Source of the DNA: Anseranas semipalmata
Lineage: Eukaryota; Chordata; Aves; Anseriformes; Anseranatidae
NCBI GenBank assembly: GCA_013399115.1
Contig: VXAA01006528.1
Span: forward strand, 320,834 to 384,833
DNA: 64,000 nt
Reading direction: 5' to 3'
Below the pieces are notes generated by a model that saw nothing but the letters and a program-made list of their open reading frames with translations, was not told the origin of the DNA and made no database searches. Shown here piece by piece: positions 45,801 to 56,886 of this stretch. Position 1 is the stretch's first letter. Each line of letters begins with the position of its first letter. Made by a program: the position numbers and the translations under genes.

Positions 45801-48800
45801 GAATCTAGCTAAACGAAATTTGAGTAAACCATACCCAAACTCCTAACAACACATTCATTAGGCACAGGTCAAGTTGTGAATAGAAATGAAATTTCACCAT
45901 TGGAGTGCACTGAACTGGAGACTACTCGATGAAAAAAAGGGATTTGGCGAAAAATCTAGAAGGTATAGAACCTTAAATTCTGTAAACAGAAAATCAATTG
46001 CAAAGAAGCTCACTATTGTAGGAAAAGACTTTGTTCCTGTAATGAATCCCACCAAAGCTGCCTTTAAACAGTTCGCAGTAAGCTCAAAAGAGTTATGAGA
46101 AGTAACTCAGAAAAAGTTGGAGGGGACTCGGTAAGCAGGCTATTGGTCTTGCTTTTCATAGTCTCAGAGTAGCACAGTCAGAACCTGGGATGCATCTGGT
46201 CCGTGGCAAGTCTCTGGCATCCAGCTGTGTCTTCTGTTTTGCAAAAGCAAAAAATTGGCTCAGGATGGGTAACTATCAGAATGATTCTTTCCAAAGCTCA
46301 CCTTAGAAAGGCAGCAGAGGGGATGCAGTCTGGGAGCTGCGTGCAAGCAGGATGTGTGTGAAGCTGTGTCGCAGATACCAAACGGAAGGAAAAAAGATGG
46401 ATTTCACACTTGATGTTGGCATGGAAAAGGAAAATCTGCCTCTATACTTGCAATATCAGGAACATGAAACTGTGGCAGTGTTTTTAATTATACAGATGGG
46501 ACTTAATGAATATATCAGTTTGGAGACTGTAGAGAGACTCCCAGTGAATCACTGTATCACAGACATCAAGTTACTGTACAAATTCTGACTGCATTTTTAG
46601 AACTGTACAATGGCCTTTGAACCTTTACTTGTGTGTTCGGGGCAGTTCTAGTTCCAGGTCTCTGTTCAACCTGGATTTGGTGCTGTATAAAAAGCACATC
46701 TAACATGTTAATGAGAAAATAAAATGATTCATTCCTCTTTGACCTTGGGAATTCATAGGGGCTGTATTACAAAATATACCTGTAAACTCCTTAGGCTTAT
46801 GGATTAGTTCCGAGACAGTGAAATAATGAATGTCACCAAGCTTTGTATACTTTATTAAGTATTTTATGAGCAAGAGCCTAACTGTTAGTTTAACCATTCA
46901 ACTTGATAAAAGTTCAGATTTAGAATACCCTGTAGGATCTTTAAAAATCGTTCACAGAATTCTCGATGGGAAGCGCTTCTAGGATGGTCCTCCTAACAAG
47001 CAGGACACAAAGTTTAGTCTTGCACCCAACTGTAATAATACCTATGCAACAAATAATTGTATTGATATCAACTGCTACATACGTCAATTATATAACAGAC
47101 CTGTGACACCACGTAGAATTACTGGTTTTTGAGATAATGGTTTGGGAAAAGCAAAGCTTGAGATACCACCTCCATACTCCAAAGGGTGGGCACAGCTCAG
47201 TGTTAGTTTGGACCCTGGCTGAGAGAGAGTGACCCAAGAGGTAGCGACCACAAAGGGTCCAAAAGTCAGGGATTTTTAAGACCTCTTAAGCAGGCCTTCC
47301 TGTCACACTGTGTTGTGGTGCCTTAGGGGTTGTGAGTGGTCCACAGGAGAGTATGTAAGATACCTAAACCTGTGACTTCAGCCTTAAGAAAAGTGCGCTC
47401 TGCCAGCACAAGTCAGGGACACAACCTCTCTCAGATGCTGATGACCTCCATAGCATTGATGTGGTTTTATACAAATGTGCCACAGATGCCTGACGCTTGT
47501 CGTACTGAGTTGTAATAATTAAGCAATGGGTTTCTGCCCGTGAAACTACAAACCTATATTCATAGCTGTTGTTGCAAAAAAAGCAATCTGGCTCTCAGCT
47601 GGATCCAGCCTCTGCACCTCCCCTGTCCTACATGTTCCCATACTGGCCTGCTTCAGCTGGTGGAGTTACTGTGAGTCTCAGAGGGGATCAGCTTTTCCCT
47701 ACATGAAGTAAATGGCTGCAGGGGGATCAGACTGAAGGAAAGGATGGCATTACAAGTGGCTGGTGGTGTGGGGTGGAGAGGCAATGCTTTCAGTCATTTG
47801 GGATTCTTTTCTCTTGTGAGACCTGTTTTTCTTTCAGTTGTCTGTGTCTGAAATCTGTGATTTTACATAAGAATCTGAGCCTTTAGAAAAGGGAAAATTA
47901 TGTGTTTATGGACGGGCAGAGGATGGAGTTTTGGAGTTTCACTGTGTGGCAGTATCGACTCAAAGGAATGGGGAGAAAATGTTTGCTGTGCAGAAAGGAA
48001 AGGAGGCTGCGTCACTGTTGGGGTGAGTCCTCCAAGGGGCACATTTACTTCCCCTGCCTCTGCCTGCCCCCAGGAAAGGTGCTCAGGATTATACCTCTGC
48101 AAAGGGAAATAACTCCCCTGAGCAGCTGGCTGCAAGCCCCGAGGGAGTCAGCTGCAAGGGGCAAGCTGGGACCTTGCTGGGGGCAGCAGCAGAGCCCTGG
48201 TCTGCCCTTCCCTGCCTCTGCAGGGCTTCCTCCCTGCCTCCTCCTCCTCCCTCCCCAGCCCTGTTCTGCTCACCCCAGTGCCCTCCAGCCTTCCTCCTCC
48301 CCAAGACTTCACCTCTTTCTGCCAGGCTCCCTGCTTCCTGGCTGGCACTTTTTCCTATCAAATATTCCATTTTTGCTTGTCCCCTGGCACCGCTTCTCCT
48401 CCACTCCTTTCTCACTTTCTCATTGTAGTGCTTAGATCTGATACTTGGACCTTAATTTCTTGCCAGTGCCAGGGATGAAAAGACCTAATGGGCTGTGGAC
48501 AAGATGACATTGCCTCCTTTGGAGGAGCAGTGAGAACAGGTCTGAGCAAGTCAGGCCCAGATATATACTTGCCCTGCTCTTATACTCTATGTTATATATT
48601 TAATTTGTTATAGCTGCTGGAAACAAAGAGCCAATATTAGGTTTGAAAACATGACTTATATAAGATAAAGGAACCCAGAAATACAATGCACATAAATATG
48701 AGAAAAGGGAATTGCTTGCTCTCAGAAATGTGGAATAAATTTGCAGAGGCACAGTAAAAGATGAGAGATTATAAAAAGGCATTAAGGCTGTCACTGTAAA

Positions 48801-51800
48801 GGAGTCAGGGAATTACACAGCAAGCTCACATTACCAATTCAAACTGGAGTTTGCTGTGAAGAATGGCCTGGTCTTCGGAGGTAACAGAATAGCAGTACAA
48901 AGTGCATTGAAATCTGATTTTCTTTGGAGAATTCAGTAGACTCATGTGAGTATAGAAAAATGCAAATGGAAAGTATAAGGTATATACAAGCAGCAGCTTC
49001 ATAAAAACTCAGAGATAAAGAAAGTTGTAAGAATGAGCTGTTTGTTCAAAATATCAACCTGGAAAAGAATAGAATTCATGCTCATAGATCGGGGCAAATA
49101 AAATCCATGGTTTGAAGTGAGTGTAGATGTATTTACACTTTGCTTTTCTGGCAGAGACTTCATGGCAGCATCAGATCATTATTCGCATTTCCCCATGGCT
49201 GTGCTATAGGGAAGCCAGCATTAGTGTGTGTCGTAACACCCAGCGCATTTGCGTTTGCCAGGCGGAGAACCATGGAGGGGGCTGGATAACAAGCCATGGC
49301 TCAAAGGACAGGATTTTCAACCATTTGCAAGGGATGGCGGGGGAGATTCCACCCTGTAACATCTAGTCCCACATATCCCGTATGGAGAGGTCTACTGAAA
49401 AATGGAATTAAGTTATCTGAGATTTCTTTAAAAAGCTACCGGATCTAAAAGAGATTCTTCTGCTGCTGAGCTTGAGAGACTGCCTTTAAAACATGGTCAA
49501 TCTCCCTTTATTTCAAGAGGTGGCTGAGGAGCAGACTTAATAGTATAGGACTAATCTGGGTGCCGATAAATACGGATGAAGCTATGCAAGAGTCACAATA
49601 TTTCATGGGGAACAAAAACACTAAAGTACAAGACGACACAGTCTGCATGCAGAATGAGGCTTTGTGGACTCACAGAGCTCTGCCTGCCAAGGAGATTGCT
49701 TCTTACACCTTTGGAGTACAAACTCCTGAAGGATGGGCATTTGGGAGACAAGAATATGGAGATGAAGCCTGCAGATGTAGTGTCTGAAAAGACTTTGAGA
49801 CCGGGCAGAATAAGTAGGACCTCCTGAAAGACATTTTGCATGCTGTTAAGGCAGCTAATGACATTTTATTTATTTATTTATTTTGTAAGAACCGTAACAG
49901 CAAAAACAAATAAAAACAAAAAAATAAGGAAGAGGGAGGTGTACACCCTTCTGGGTGTAGGACAACAGCTCCCAGGCATCTGTCCCAGCAGATGTGTGAC
50001 TGACTGCAAGCCCCATTTCCCTGGCTGGAGTTTCACCCCTCTGGTCCCTCTCTTTGTCCCTGGCCTCTCCACCCGCGCTGCTCAATGGACCAAGCTAGCT
50101 CTCTGGAGAAGAGGAGGCACTGTTGAGGGGTGCTGAAGACATGGTCATTGTCCATGGGCAACCTCTGGAGGGAAAGGTAGGAGGTGGGTTTGGCTGTGTA
50201 AAGCGCAAGTGCGTCATCTTGGTAAAATAAAAGGATCAATGTTTTGGATTCTGTGGCAAGGCGTTATGGTACAAAAGTCTTAGTAAACAGTCTGCTTACC
50301 GAAATGCTGGGAATACATTTAAATTTAGCCTGATTTTGCTGTCTCATCTTTGGCTGTGACTGAATGGTGGCTTTGTTTATAGCACTGGTTTTCACGTACC
50401 AGTAAAGCAGTTCATGTGGAGGTGATGTTCAGGCCAGAAAGGGCAGGCATTTATGGATTGGGGCAGAGGGAGGAATTTGATGGGGATTCTTGATGCCAGA
50501 AAATTGAGTGCCAGGTGTGCACTGAACCTGGTGCGACTTCAGCAGCCTTTCAGATCTTATTTCACTTTGGAGAAAATAAATGATGTCCATTTGTACCAGG
50601 CTGTATTTCCAGGAGATGCACTTGGAAGATGCCTTTGTTTGGTACTGCTGAGAGATGAACTCCATGGCCACTGTGTTGCACCAGAGCATATGGGGATAAA
50701 TAGAGTTTTTTGATCTGTTATATGTGAAGCTCCATTGGAGTGCTCATTGTGGCTCCTCTTCCTTTTCCTTCTGGCGTGGTTATGTTGCAGTACCCATCAC
50801 ACCACCATTCAGGACCTCAGGAACCCTGCTCTGCCAGCTTGATGATTGTTTGTAAGCTTTTTTTTAGGACAGATGCACCTCACAGGTGTGAATACTCTAA
50901 AATAAATGATCTCGTTTCTCTATACCCTACTGACATCTTCCACTTCATGTTCTTTTGCAATGCCTTTAGGAGACTTACAGCATGTAACTGTGTCATATTC
51001 CTTACCTATCACTGCTAGAGACAACATGCTTGGCCAGATGGACCTTTGGGTTTGAGGGGTTTGAGACTTGGACTCATGACTTTTCATCCTTATCTTATAA
51101 TTGAAGAAGATGATATCATTAATTTTGCAGGTTATGAATATAAATCACAGGTCTTTGGGTTTACTGCTTTCATGTTGACGGGTTACTTTTCAGCACCATT
51201 TTCCTCCACCTGTACCACTTCAGTGACACACATTTAGGTGTTCTGTATGAGCAACTGCTGCCACTTGGCTGCTGAGACCTGAATAATCAGAGGTTCATGG
51301 TCACCAAGTAGGAGAATCTGAATACTTCATAGACAAGTCAGAGATTTACTTTTCTATTACAGACAAGTCAGAGATTTACTTCTCTATTACTTGTGAAAGT
51401 AATGAGACTCCTCAGCTATGCACATGGAAGTTAGGAAAAACAAGCTTGTTTTTTTAAGCTTATGGAAAAATAAACTTGACTTTCTTCCAGTCCTCAAAGC
51501 ATTGCTCTAGGAGCAGAGTAAAGGCTTTGAGAGACTTTTTACTGTGTATTTCAGAATGTTTTAATGCTCTTTTTTCTTTGAAAGTTATCAGCAAAGAAAC
51601 CAGAGTTCCTTGTTGATACATCTACATATCTCTTGGTTTTCTGAAAATCTCTGAAGTAACATACCTATAAATTACAAAGTCAGATCTTGTCTGCTTTGAA
51701 AGACTGTGCCTAATGGGCAAACAAGTAAATAAGATTTACAGCCACCTGTAGCCAACTTGAGAGATAAAACTGTTCATTTCAGAGGAAGCTGGAATAATTG

Positions 51801-54769
51801 ACTCAGCTTTAGTCTGCTCTGAAAAACTTAAACAGCGGTTTCAGAATATTGGCAAAAAATGCTAATGAAATTGGATTCACTGAATTGGGAATTGTTGATT
51901 CTGTTTTCATGTTTGAGTTTTCAGGACTATCTAAAGTATTCCTTTCTAATGCATGGTGGGTTGGACTTCTTTTACTTCATAATTAACAAAGAAGATTTTT
52001 TTAAAGACTTGAGTCCTTAAATGAAGGAAGGTGTTCTTAAGATCTGTGAGACTGCCGAAGATCTTAACCATCAAGGAAACTAGAAAATAGTGACCCTATT
52101 ATTGCTGAGATTAAAAAAAAAATAATAATAATAAAAAGAAAATGAGGGGTGAGAACTTGTAATGGTGATGCTTTGTGAAATACAGTCTGAGGAGACTGAT
52201 CCAGACATTTTTGTACAGTCATGAAGAAGAAAAGTAAGGCTTGTTAACCTTTTTCCTCAATTCCAGTTTCTTTTATATTTAAATTGTAGTGTTTAATGTT
52301 TCTCTTTTTCCTGTTACTGTACAGAGTAATACAATTGCTGCTGCTATTAACCTTCAGGTGGAGAGAAAAATCAGTGACAGCTGATGTGTGACACACTGTT
52401 CTCTGGAATTAATAGCCCTTGCCCTCAGTTTCAGAAAAAAAATATTGTAAGACTTGATTTATGATAAAGGTAGGAGGAATTAGAGGTAATATGGCTCAGA
52501 AAAGCCATTTTCTGTTGTCTGATGGCAAACTCTACTTTTTTTTTTTTTTTTTTTGTCCATAGGTGTCTCACAGTGCAGAGGAAGGAGTTACAGAAAGCAG
52601 AGATGCATAAACCTCTGCAAAAGCTTAATGTTCCATACAAGGGACTTTGAGAAAGTGTGATGGTAGCTGCTGTTGAATATCCAGTGAAGAAAATCGCCGC
52701 CTGCTGTAACCAGCTGTTACCAGTGCAGGGAATGGACCAGCAGCAGTCTGATGATGTGAAAGCTGCTTGGCTGGGCTGCACACCGGCAGGACCTGTGGTT
52801 ACGTGCCCCCTGTGGGACTGCTGCCGGAAATTGTGTTGAAAAGGTGTGGAGATGCCCTCTGCCCAAATCCACAGCAAAGTCTCTTTATTATGGAGTGAGT
52901 TCAGCACATCTTAACATTCATTTGTAGGTGACAGCAGCTACGGGGAAAGAGGTGGGACTTCATGGGGCTAGGGAGGGGATGACTCGTTGCATTTTCACAA
53001 TTTCTGCTTTCATGTAAGCCTGCAGTGTTGTTTCATTTGTGTGGATAATGTCTGGGCTGCTGAAGCTAATAGCTGCCAAAAGGGTGCAACTGATTTAGTC
53101 TGAAACCAGGCTCACAGGGCACACTGGGACAATATCCAGGAGAACAGTAAGATGCAGGACCATAAGGTCCTTATTTTGAGTTTAAAATTGGAGGTTTTCC
53201 GACTGGTGTTTAAACCAATCGAGGACATTTAGCTAACGCCATGGTATTACTTTGAAAAATTCAACTGACAGTTCTGCTTAAGATGCAGGGCAGTCAGATA
53301 TAGTTTGCACACTGAGGTACACTCTCAGAAGGCAGAAAACAACATGCCAGGGAAAAGCAGACAGGGTGGAAGATTGCAGCAGAGGTCATGCGTGATAACT
53401 AGGCTTGGGCTTATAAATCACATGGCAAGCTCTGATAATACCAATGCTCTTACTGTGAAATACTGATTAGCACAAATTAGCAAGTGATAATTTAAGTCTT
53501 TCATAACATGCTTTTAATAGAAAATGTTGTTGAAGCAGATTTCTCCCAAGTCCCTTCAAGTCTGTTATCAAAGCTATGCTGCATGGGGCTTGTTAAAGTA
53601 CTCTTGTGCAATACAAGACAGAGGAGAGCTTGCCCTGCCCACCCATCGGTAATGCCTTGCCTCCTTTGCCCCTCACTGTTTGAACCTATGCCCCGGTTGC
53701 TGAGCTTTGTGCACAAGTGGGTAGGTTTTCCTTACCAGTGATATTAATTTTACCTGCCCTTCCGACAAAGGAGAAGCATCTTCTTCAAATGAAAGGCTGA
53801 CGAAGCTAGAGCAGGGCTGACAAAGAATGCACTCTCTGTGCAAAGTCCTTCCCTCTGCAGAAGGGAGGCTGCAAAGTCTAGCTTTGCTCAAGCTTCGCAT
53901 CTATCGAATACCTCTGGAGCCAGCAACTGCGTTGCTCAGGCCAGACTTTGTATTTAGGACCCCCCCCCTCTCTGCCTTTGGAAAAGGTGCTGTCCACTTA
54001 GGAAGGGAAGACGCTTGGGCCCTTGTTTTAAGGTGGAGATGAGACAACACTTTAGTATTGCTGAGGGCAGTAAGAAATAAGGAAATGGCCCAGTATTTAC
54101 CAAGTCCCTGAATCATACATTTCATTTTCTTGAAATCACCTACGGGGCACATCTCTCATCTCTGAGATGTTCTTCTCTGCTTGTGCAATTAGTGCTTTTC
54201 CACCTCCCAAGACTGGAAGATTTCTCCAGGAATCAGCGAACCATTGATGGGCCACTGAGGAACCAGCTGCCCCCTGAAGAACAGTAAACCTTTTCTCCAG
54301 CTGCTGGCTCGGAGGGCTTGGGATATACGTTCCTCACCGTTCTTCTTGAGAGCCCACAGAAGATATTTCAGCCATTGCTGGCAAACTCATCGCTGCACAC
54401 CCCAGCCCCTCACTGACGGCCGCATCTCTTTCCAAGGGTACAGCCATTCCTGTGCTCCCCAGGGAAAAGCGCCCGGCTGAGCTCCAGTGCGCCAGCAGCA
54501 TTTGCAAAACATACGGGAATGGATAAATTCTGCCTGGGGTGGATGCTTTCCTCCGGCAAAAACCGCAAGCATGGACGCCCTGGCATGTATTAAGCTGTCC
54601 CAAACAGCAAAAGAGGCTGTGGTGCCCGGCAGCCCAAAACACCATTGGACACAGCAGCAGGCTGAAGCCTCCAGACCCTCACCTGAGGGGAAGCGTCCCC
54701 AGGGAAGAAAATGCCCCCCTGTCACCAGCAGCCTGCGACAGAAAGCGGCCCTGGGCTTCGCCCCCAGCG
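42884..54769. other. Intergenic region, no gene recognised
   Basis: No exon set or RNA gene that I can support. Two neighbouring frames (45436-45696 and 45886-46098) have no recognisable motif. A C/T-rich stretch at 48180-48345 creates long Pro/Leu/Ser frames on both strands. A T-run lies at 52536-52554, an ATA run at 52122-52134 and a C-run at 53962-53969. Frames near 54.3-54.8 kb reflect rising GC content toward the island. Confidence 0.45.
51331..51390. repeat. 30-base tandem duplication (two copies)
   Basis: agacaagtcagagatttact plus ten more bases occurs at 51331-51360 and again at 51361-51390 with one T/C difference. It looks like a recent slippage or minisatellite seed in non-coding DNA. 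Confidence 0.9.
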
Positions 54770-55410
54770 CTGCTGCCCCCCCACCTGCCGGGGCCTGCAG
54801 GTACGAGGCGCCCGGCGCAGCCAAGGGTTAACAGCAGCGAGCGCGCCGCGCCGCGCCGCCCCTCGCACGGCGGCCCCGCAGCGCCGCCNNNNNNNNNNNN
54901 NNNNNNNNNNNNNNNNNNNNNNNNNNNNNNNNNNNNNNNNNNNNNNNNNNNNNNNNNNNNNNNNNNNNNNNNNNNNNNNNNNNNNNNNNNNNNNNNNNNN
55001 NNNNNNNNNNNNNNNNNNNNNNNNNNNNNNNNNNNNNNNNNNNNNNNNNNNNNNNNNNNNNNNNNNNNNNNNNNNNNNNNNNNNNNNNNNNNNNNNNNNN
55101 NNNNNNNNNNNNNNNNNNNNNNNNNNNNNNNNNGGCAGGCGGAACGCGTACCGACCCACGCGTGGGCGGCGGTCGCGACCGCGGGTGCTGGGGCCGGGGG
55201 AGCTGTCAGCGCCGCGGCCCCGGTGCCTCCGGCAGCTTGGGGCTCTGCGTGGGGAGCAGAGCGGGAGCTGGCGCGGGCGCTGGGCAGCGCTCCGCCGAAG
55301 CAAGCGAGCGCCCTTGTGCCGGTGCTGGAGCATCTCCCCCGTGCGACCTGCCTTCGGCCGCGGAACGGGTTGCGTCGCCCGGGGCAAACGGAGGATCTGG
55401 CATTTTGAGA
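54770..55410. promoter_or_regulatory. CpG-rich island (interrupted by gap)
   Basis: The bases on both sides of the gap are very GC-rich and dense in CpG (gcgcgccgcgccgcgccgcc before it, repeated gcgg and ccgcgg elements after it), in strong contrast with the AT-rich surroundings. Such islands usually mark promoters or first exons of broadly expressed genes. I cannot assign one: no coding exon can be tied to it on either strand. Long open frames through it include the N run and arise from lack of AT-rich stop codons. Confidence 0.65.
54889..55133. other. Assembly gap (245 N)
   Basis: Undetermined bases in the core of the GC-rich island, a typical failure point of sequencing. A first exon could be hidden here. 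Confidence 1.
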
Positions 55411-56214
55411 TCCGGAGGGATACTGAGCTGCTTCAGCCTAAACGAGTATCTGAGGGTTTTTCACGCAAGTCACGTTTGTGTCCGTGACTTGAAAATCGTG
55501 GGAGCTGCTTAAAATGATCAGACTTGAGGTCAGGAGAAATCATAGATACAGTATTTAGTCTTCTTTGGTTGGTAATTTGCAAAAAAGAAAAAAAGAAGAA
55601 GAAAAAAAAAGAAAAAAAGAAAGAAAGCTCTTTCAGAGACTTCCTTCACTGGATAGAGCCAGCGCCTGTACTTTACTCAGCTGAGGTTGTGTCGCTCAGG
55701 CAGTGTAAAGGGACCGCAGACATCCCCGACCCGCTCCACAGGGCAATACGCTTGGTGTGGCGCATCCCATGGGCTGGCTGCCTCTGGCTCCTCTCTCCTC
55801 ATGGCCCTCCGTGGAGTGGGTTACAGCAAGGGCTGGGGGAGAGGTGAATAGGAGATTCTCATTTTGATGGTGGTCTCCTGAAAGCTCTAAACTCAGAGCG
55901 AGTGGAGATTGAGAAAGCCGGAGTGGTTCCCTGAGAGTTTCCACTCTGCCGTTAGCAAATGCTGGCTGCAGGTATGTCCTGCACAGGACAGAGAGCTAGT
56001 GATGGTGGTGGTACAACCCCACGTAGGAAAAGAGTTACTTTTTTCCATCTTGCCTTGTTCAAGAATAGAGATCTCCCAGACTGAACAGTAGTGGGTGAAC
56101 AGTTTGTGTGGGAGAGGATAATACATCTTCAGTACAGTTGCTTTTGAGAGGATAACATCTTTCTCTTTGAATCCTAAGCAATACCATTCCAAGTGCCTGG
56201 ATTTCCCCATGCAC
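55411..56214. other. Region between CpG island and ACRBP-like exon 4
   Basis: It has a purine tract (A/G only) at 55581-55627. I searched it for the Cys-rich C-terminal exons expected of ACRBP on the minus strand and found none. No AATAAA on the minus strand is obvious close to the end of the open frame. Confidence 0.5.
55581..55627. repeat. Purine (A/G) tract
   Basis: About 47 bases made only of A and G, just beyond the CpG-rich island. Confidence 0.95.
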
Positions 56215-56886
56215 TCAGAAGAGGTGCATTTTCCCCTTGGTTCCCCCACTGCTGGCCTGGGGAAGGACTGTCAACCTTGATGCTGCCTCAGGCCTCGGAA
56301 GGAGGACTCCTTCTCTAGTTTCTGTGTTCCCGTACATCCCCTCTGAGACAGCATGAAGAAGAGCCCCAGTGGCTGATCCTCCTTTGCTGATCACTTCTCC
56401 CTTCCATGCCCTATATCGGTGCTGTTTGCCCACTGAGACACGCACATTGTTCAGGGCTGTCAGCAGCTTTAGGGCGGCAGCCTGCAACTCTTCCTCCCCC
56501 ACTGCCTTCCCCATGGTCGTCAGTTGCTGCAGTGTCTGCAGCAGACTCTGCACGTGGGTGTCCTGCAGCCTCAGGACAAGATCCTGGATGTCAGTGGCGG
56601 GCAGCTGTTGTTGCTGCTGGCCACTGACTGTCACCTCTGCGGCATGTGGGTCAGAAGGGCTTAGTTGCATGCTCAACTGTGGTGTGCCCTCGGGCAAGGA
56701 GGTGGAGATCACAGCTACTTCCATGTCAGGTTTGGAGCCGTCTGGCTGGGTGGTTGTAGGAGAGGTGGGAAAAACAGGCTGGGGACTGAAGATACCAGAC
56801 AACGCTGCATCACTGCTCGTGGTCATGTTGTTGAAGGTTTGTGTGCTGCCCAGCTCGGCCTTGCTCTCTCCTGGGCATGCAGTCCT
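56215..56886 (-). CDS. ACRBP: ACRBP-like exon 4: diverged middle region, 3' end uncertain
   Basis: Acceptor TCCTCCACAG; phase 0, matching exon 3. It opens RTACPGESKAELGSTQTF, in line with the R-V-L-C start of the next human exon, then a Ser/Thr/Pro-rich stretch, a QQQQQ run, and a helical Leu/Gln segment (LVLRLQDTHVQSLLQTLQQL). The frame stays open to TGA at 56217-56215. A weak donor (GTGATC at 56394-56389, phase 0) would end the exon after W-K-G-E. Nothing here matches the C-terminal half of ACRBP. The upstream border is good; the downstream end is a guess. Confidence 0.65.
   Translation of the reverse strand, partial: RTACPGESKAELGSTQTFNNMTTSSDAALSGIFSPQPVFPTSPTTTQPDGSKPDMEVAVISTSLPEGTPQLSMQLSPSDPHAAEVTVSGQQQQQLPATDIQDLVLRLQDTHVQSLLQTLQQLTTMGKAVGEEELQAAALKLLTALNNVRVSVGKQHRYRAWKGEVISKGGSATGALLHAVSEGMYGNTETREGVLLPRPEAASRLTVLPQASSGGTKGKMHLF

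Noticed and set aside
45436..46098. Two neighbouring frames as a possible endogenous retroviral gag remnant
   Set aside because: No LTRs, primer-binding site, zinc-knuckle or protease motif; AT-rich and without resemblance I can name.
47902..48435. 177-codon frame rich in Pro, Leu and Ser
   Set aside because: C/T-rich low-complexity sequence with overlapping frames on both strands; no splice partners or motif.
54539..55487. Frames of 220-289 codons across the GC-rich island on both strands
   Set aside because: They are open in several phases at once and depend on the N run; composition (Arg, Ala, Pro, Gly) is that of CpG-rich DNA.
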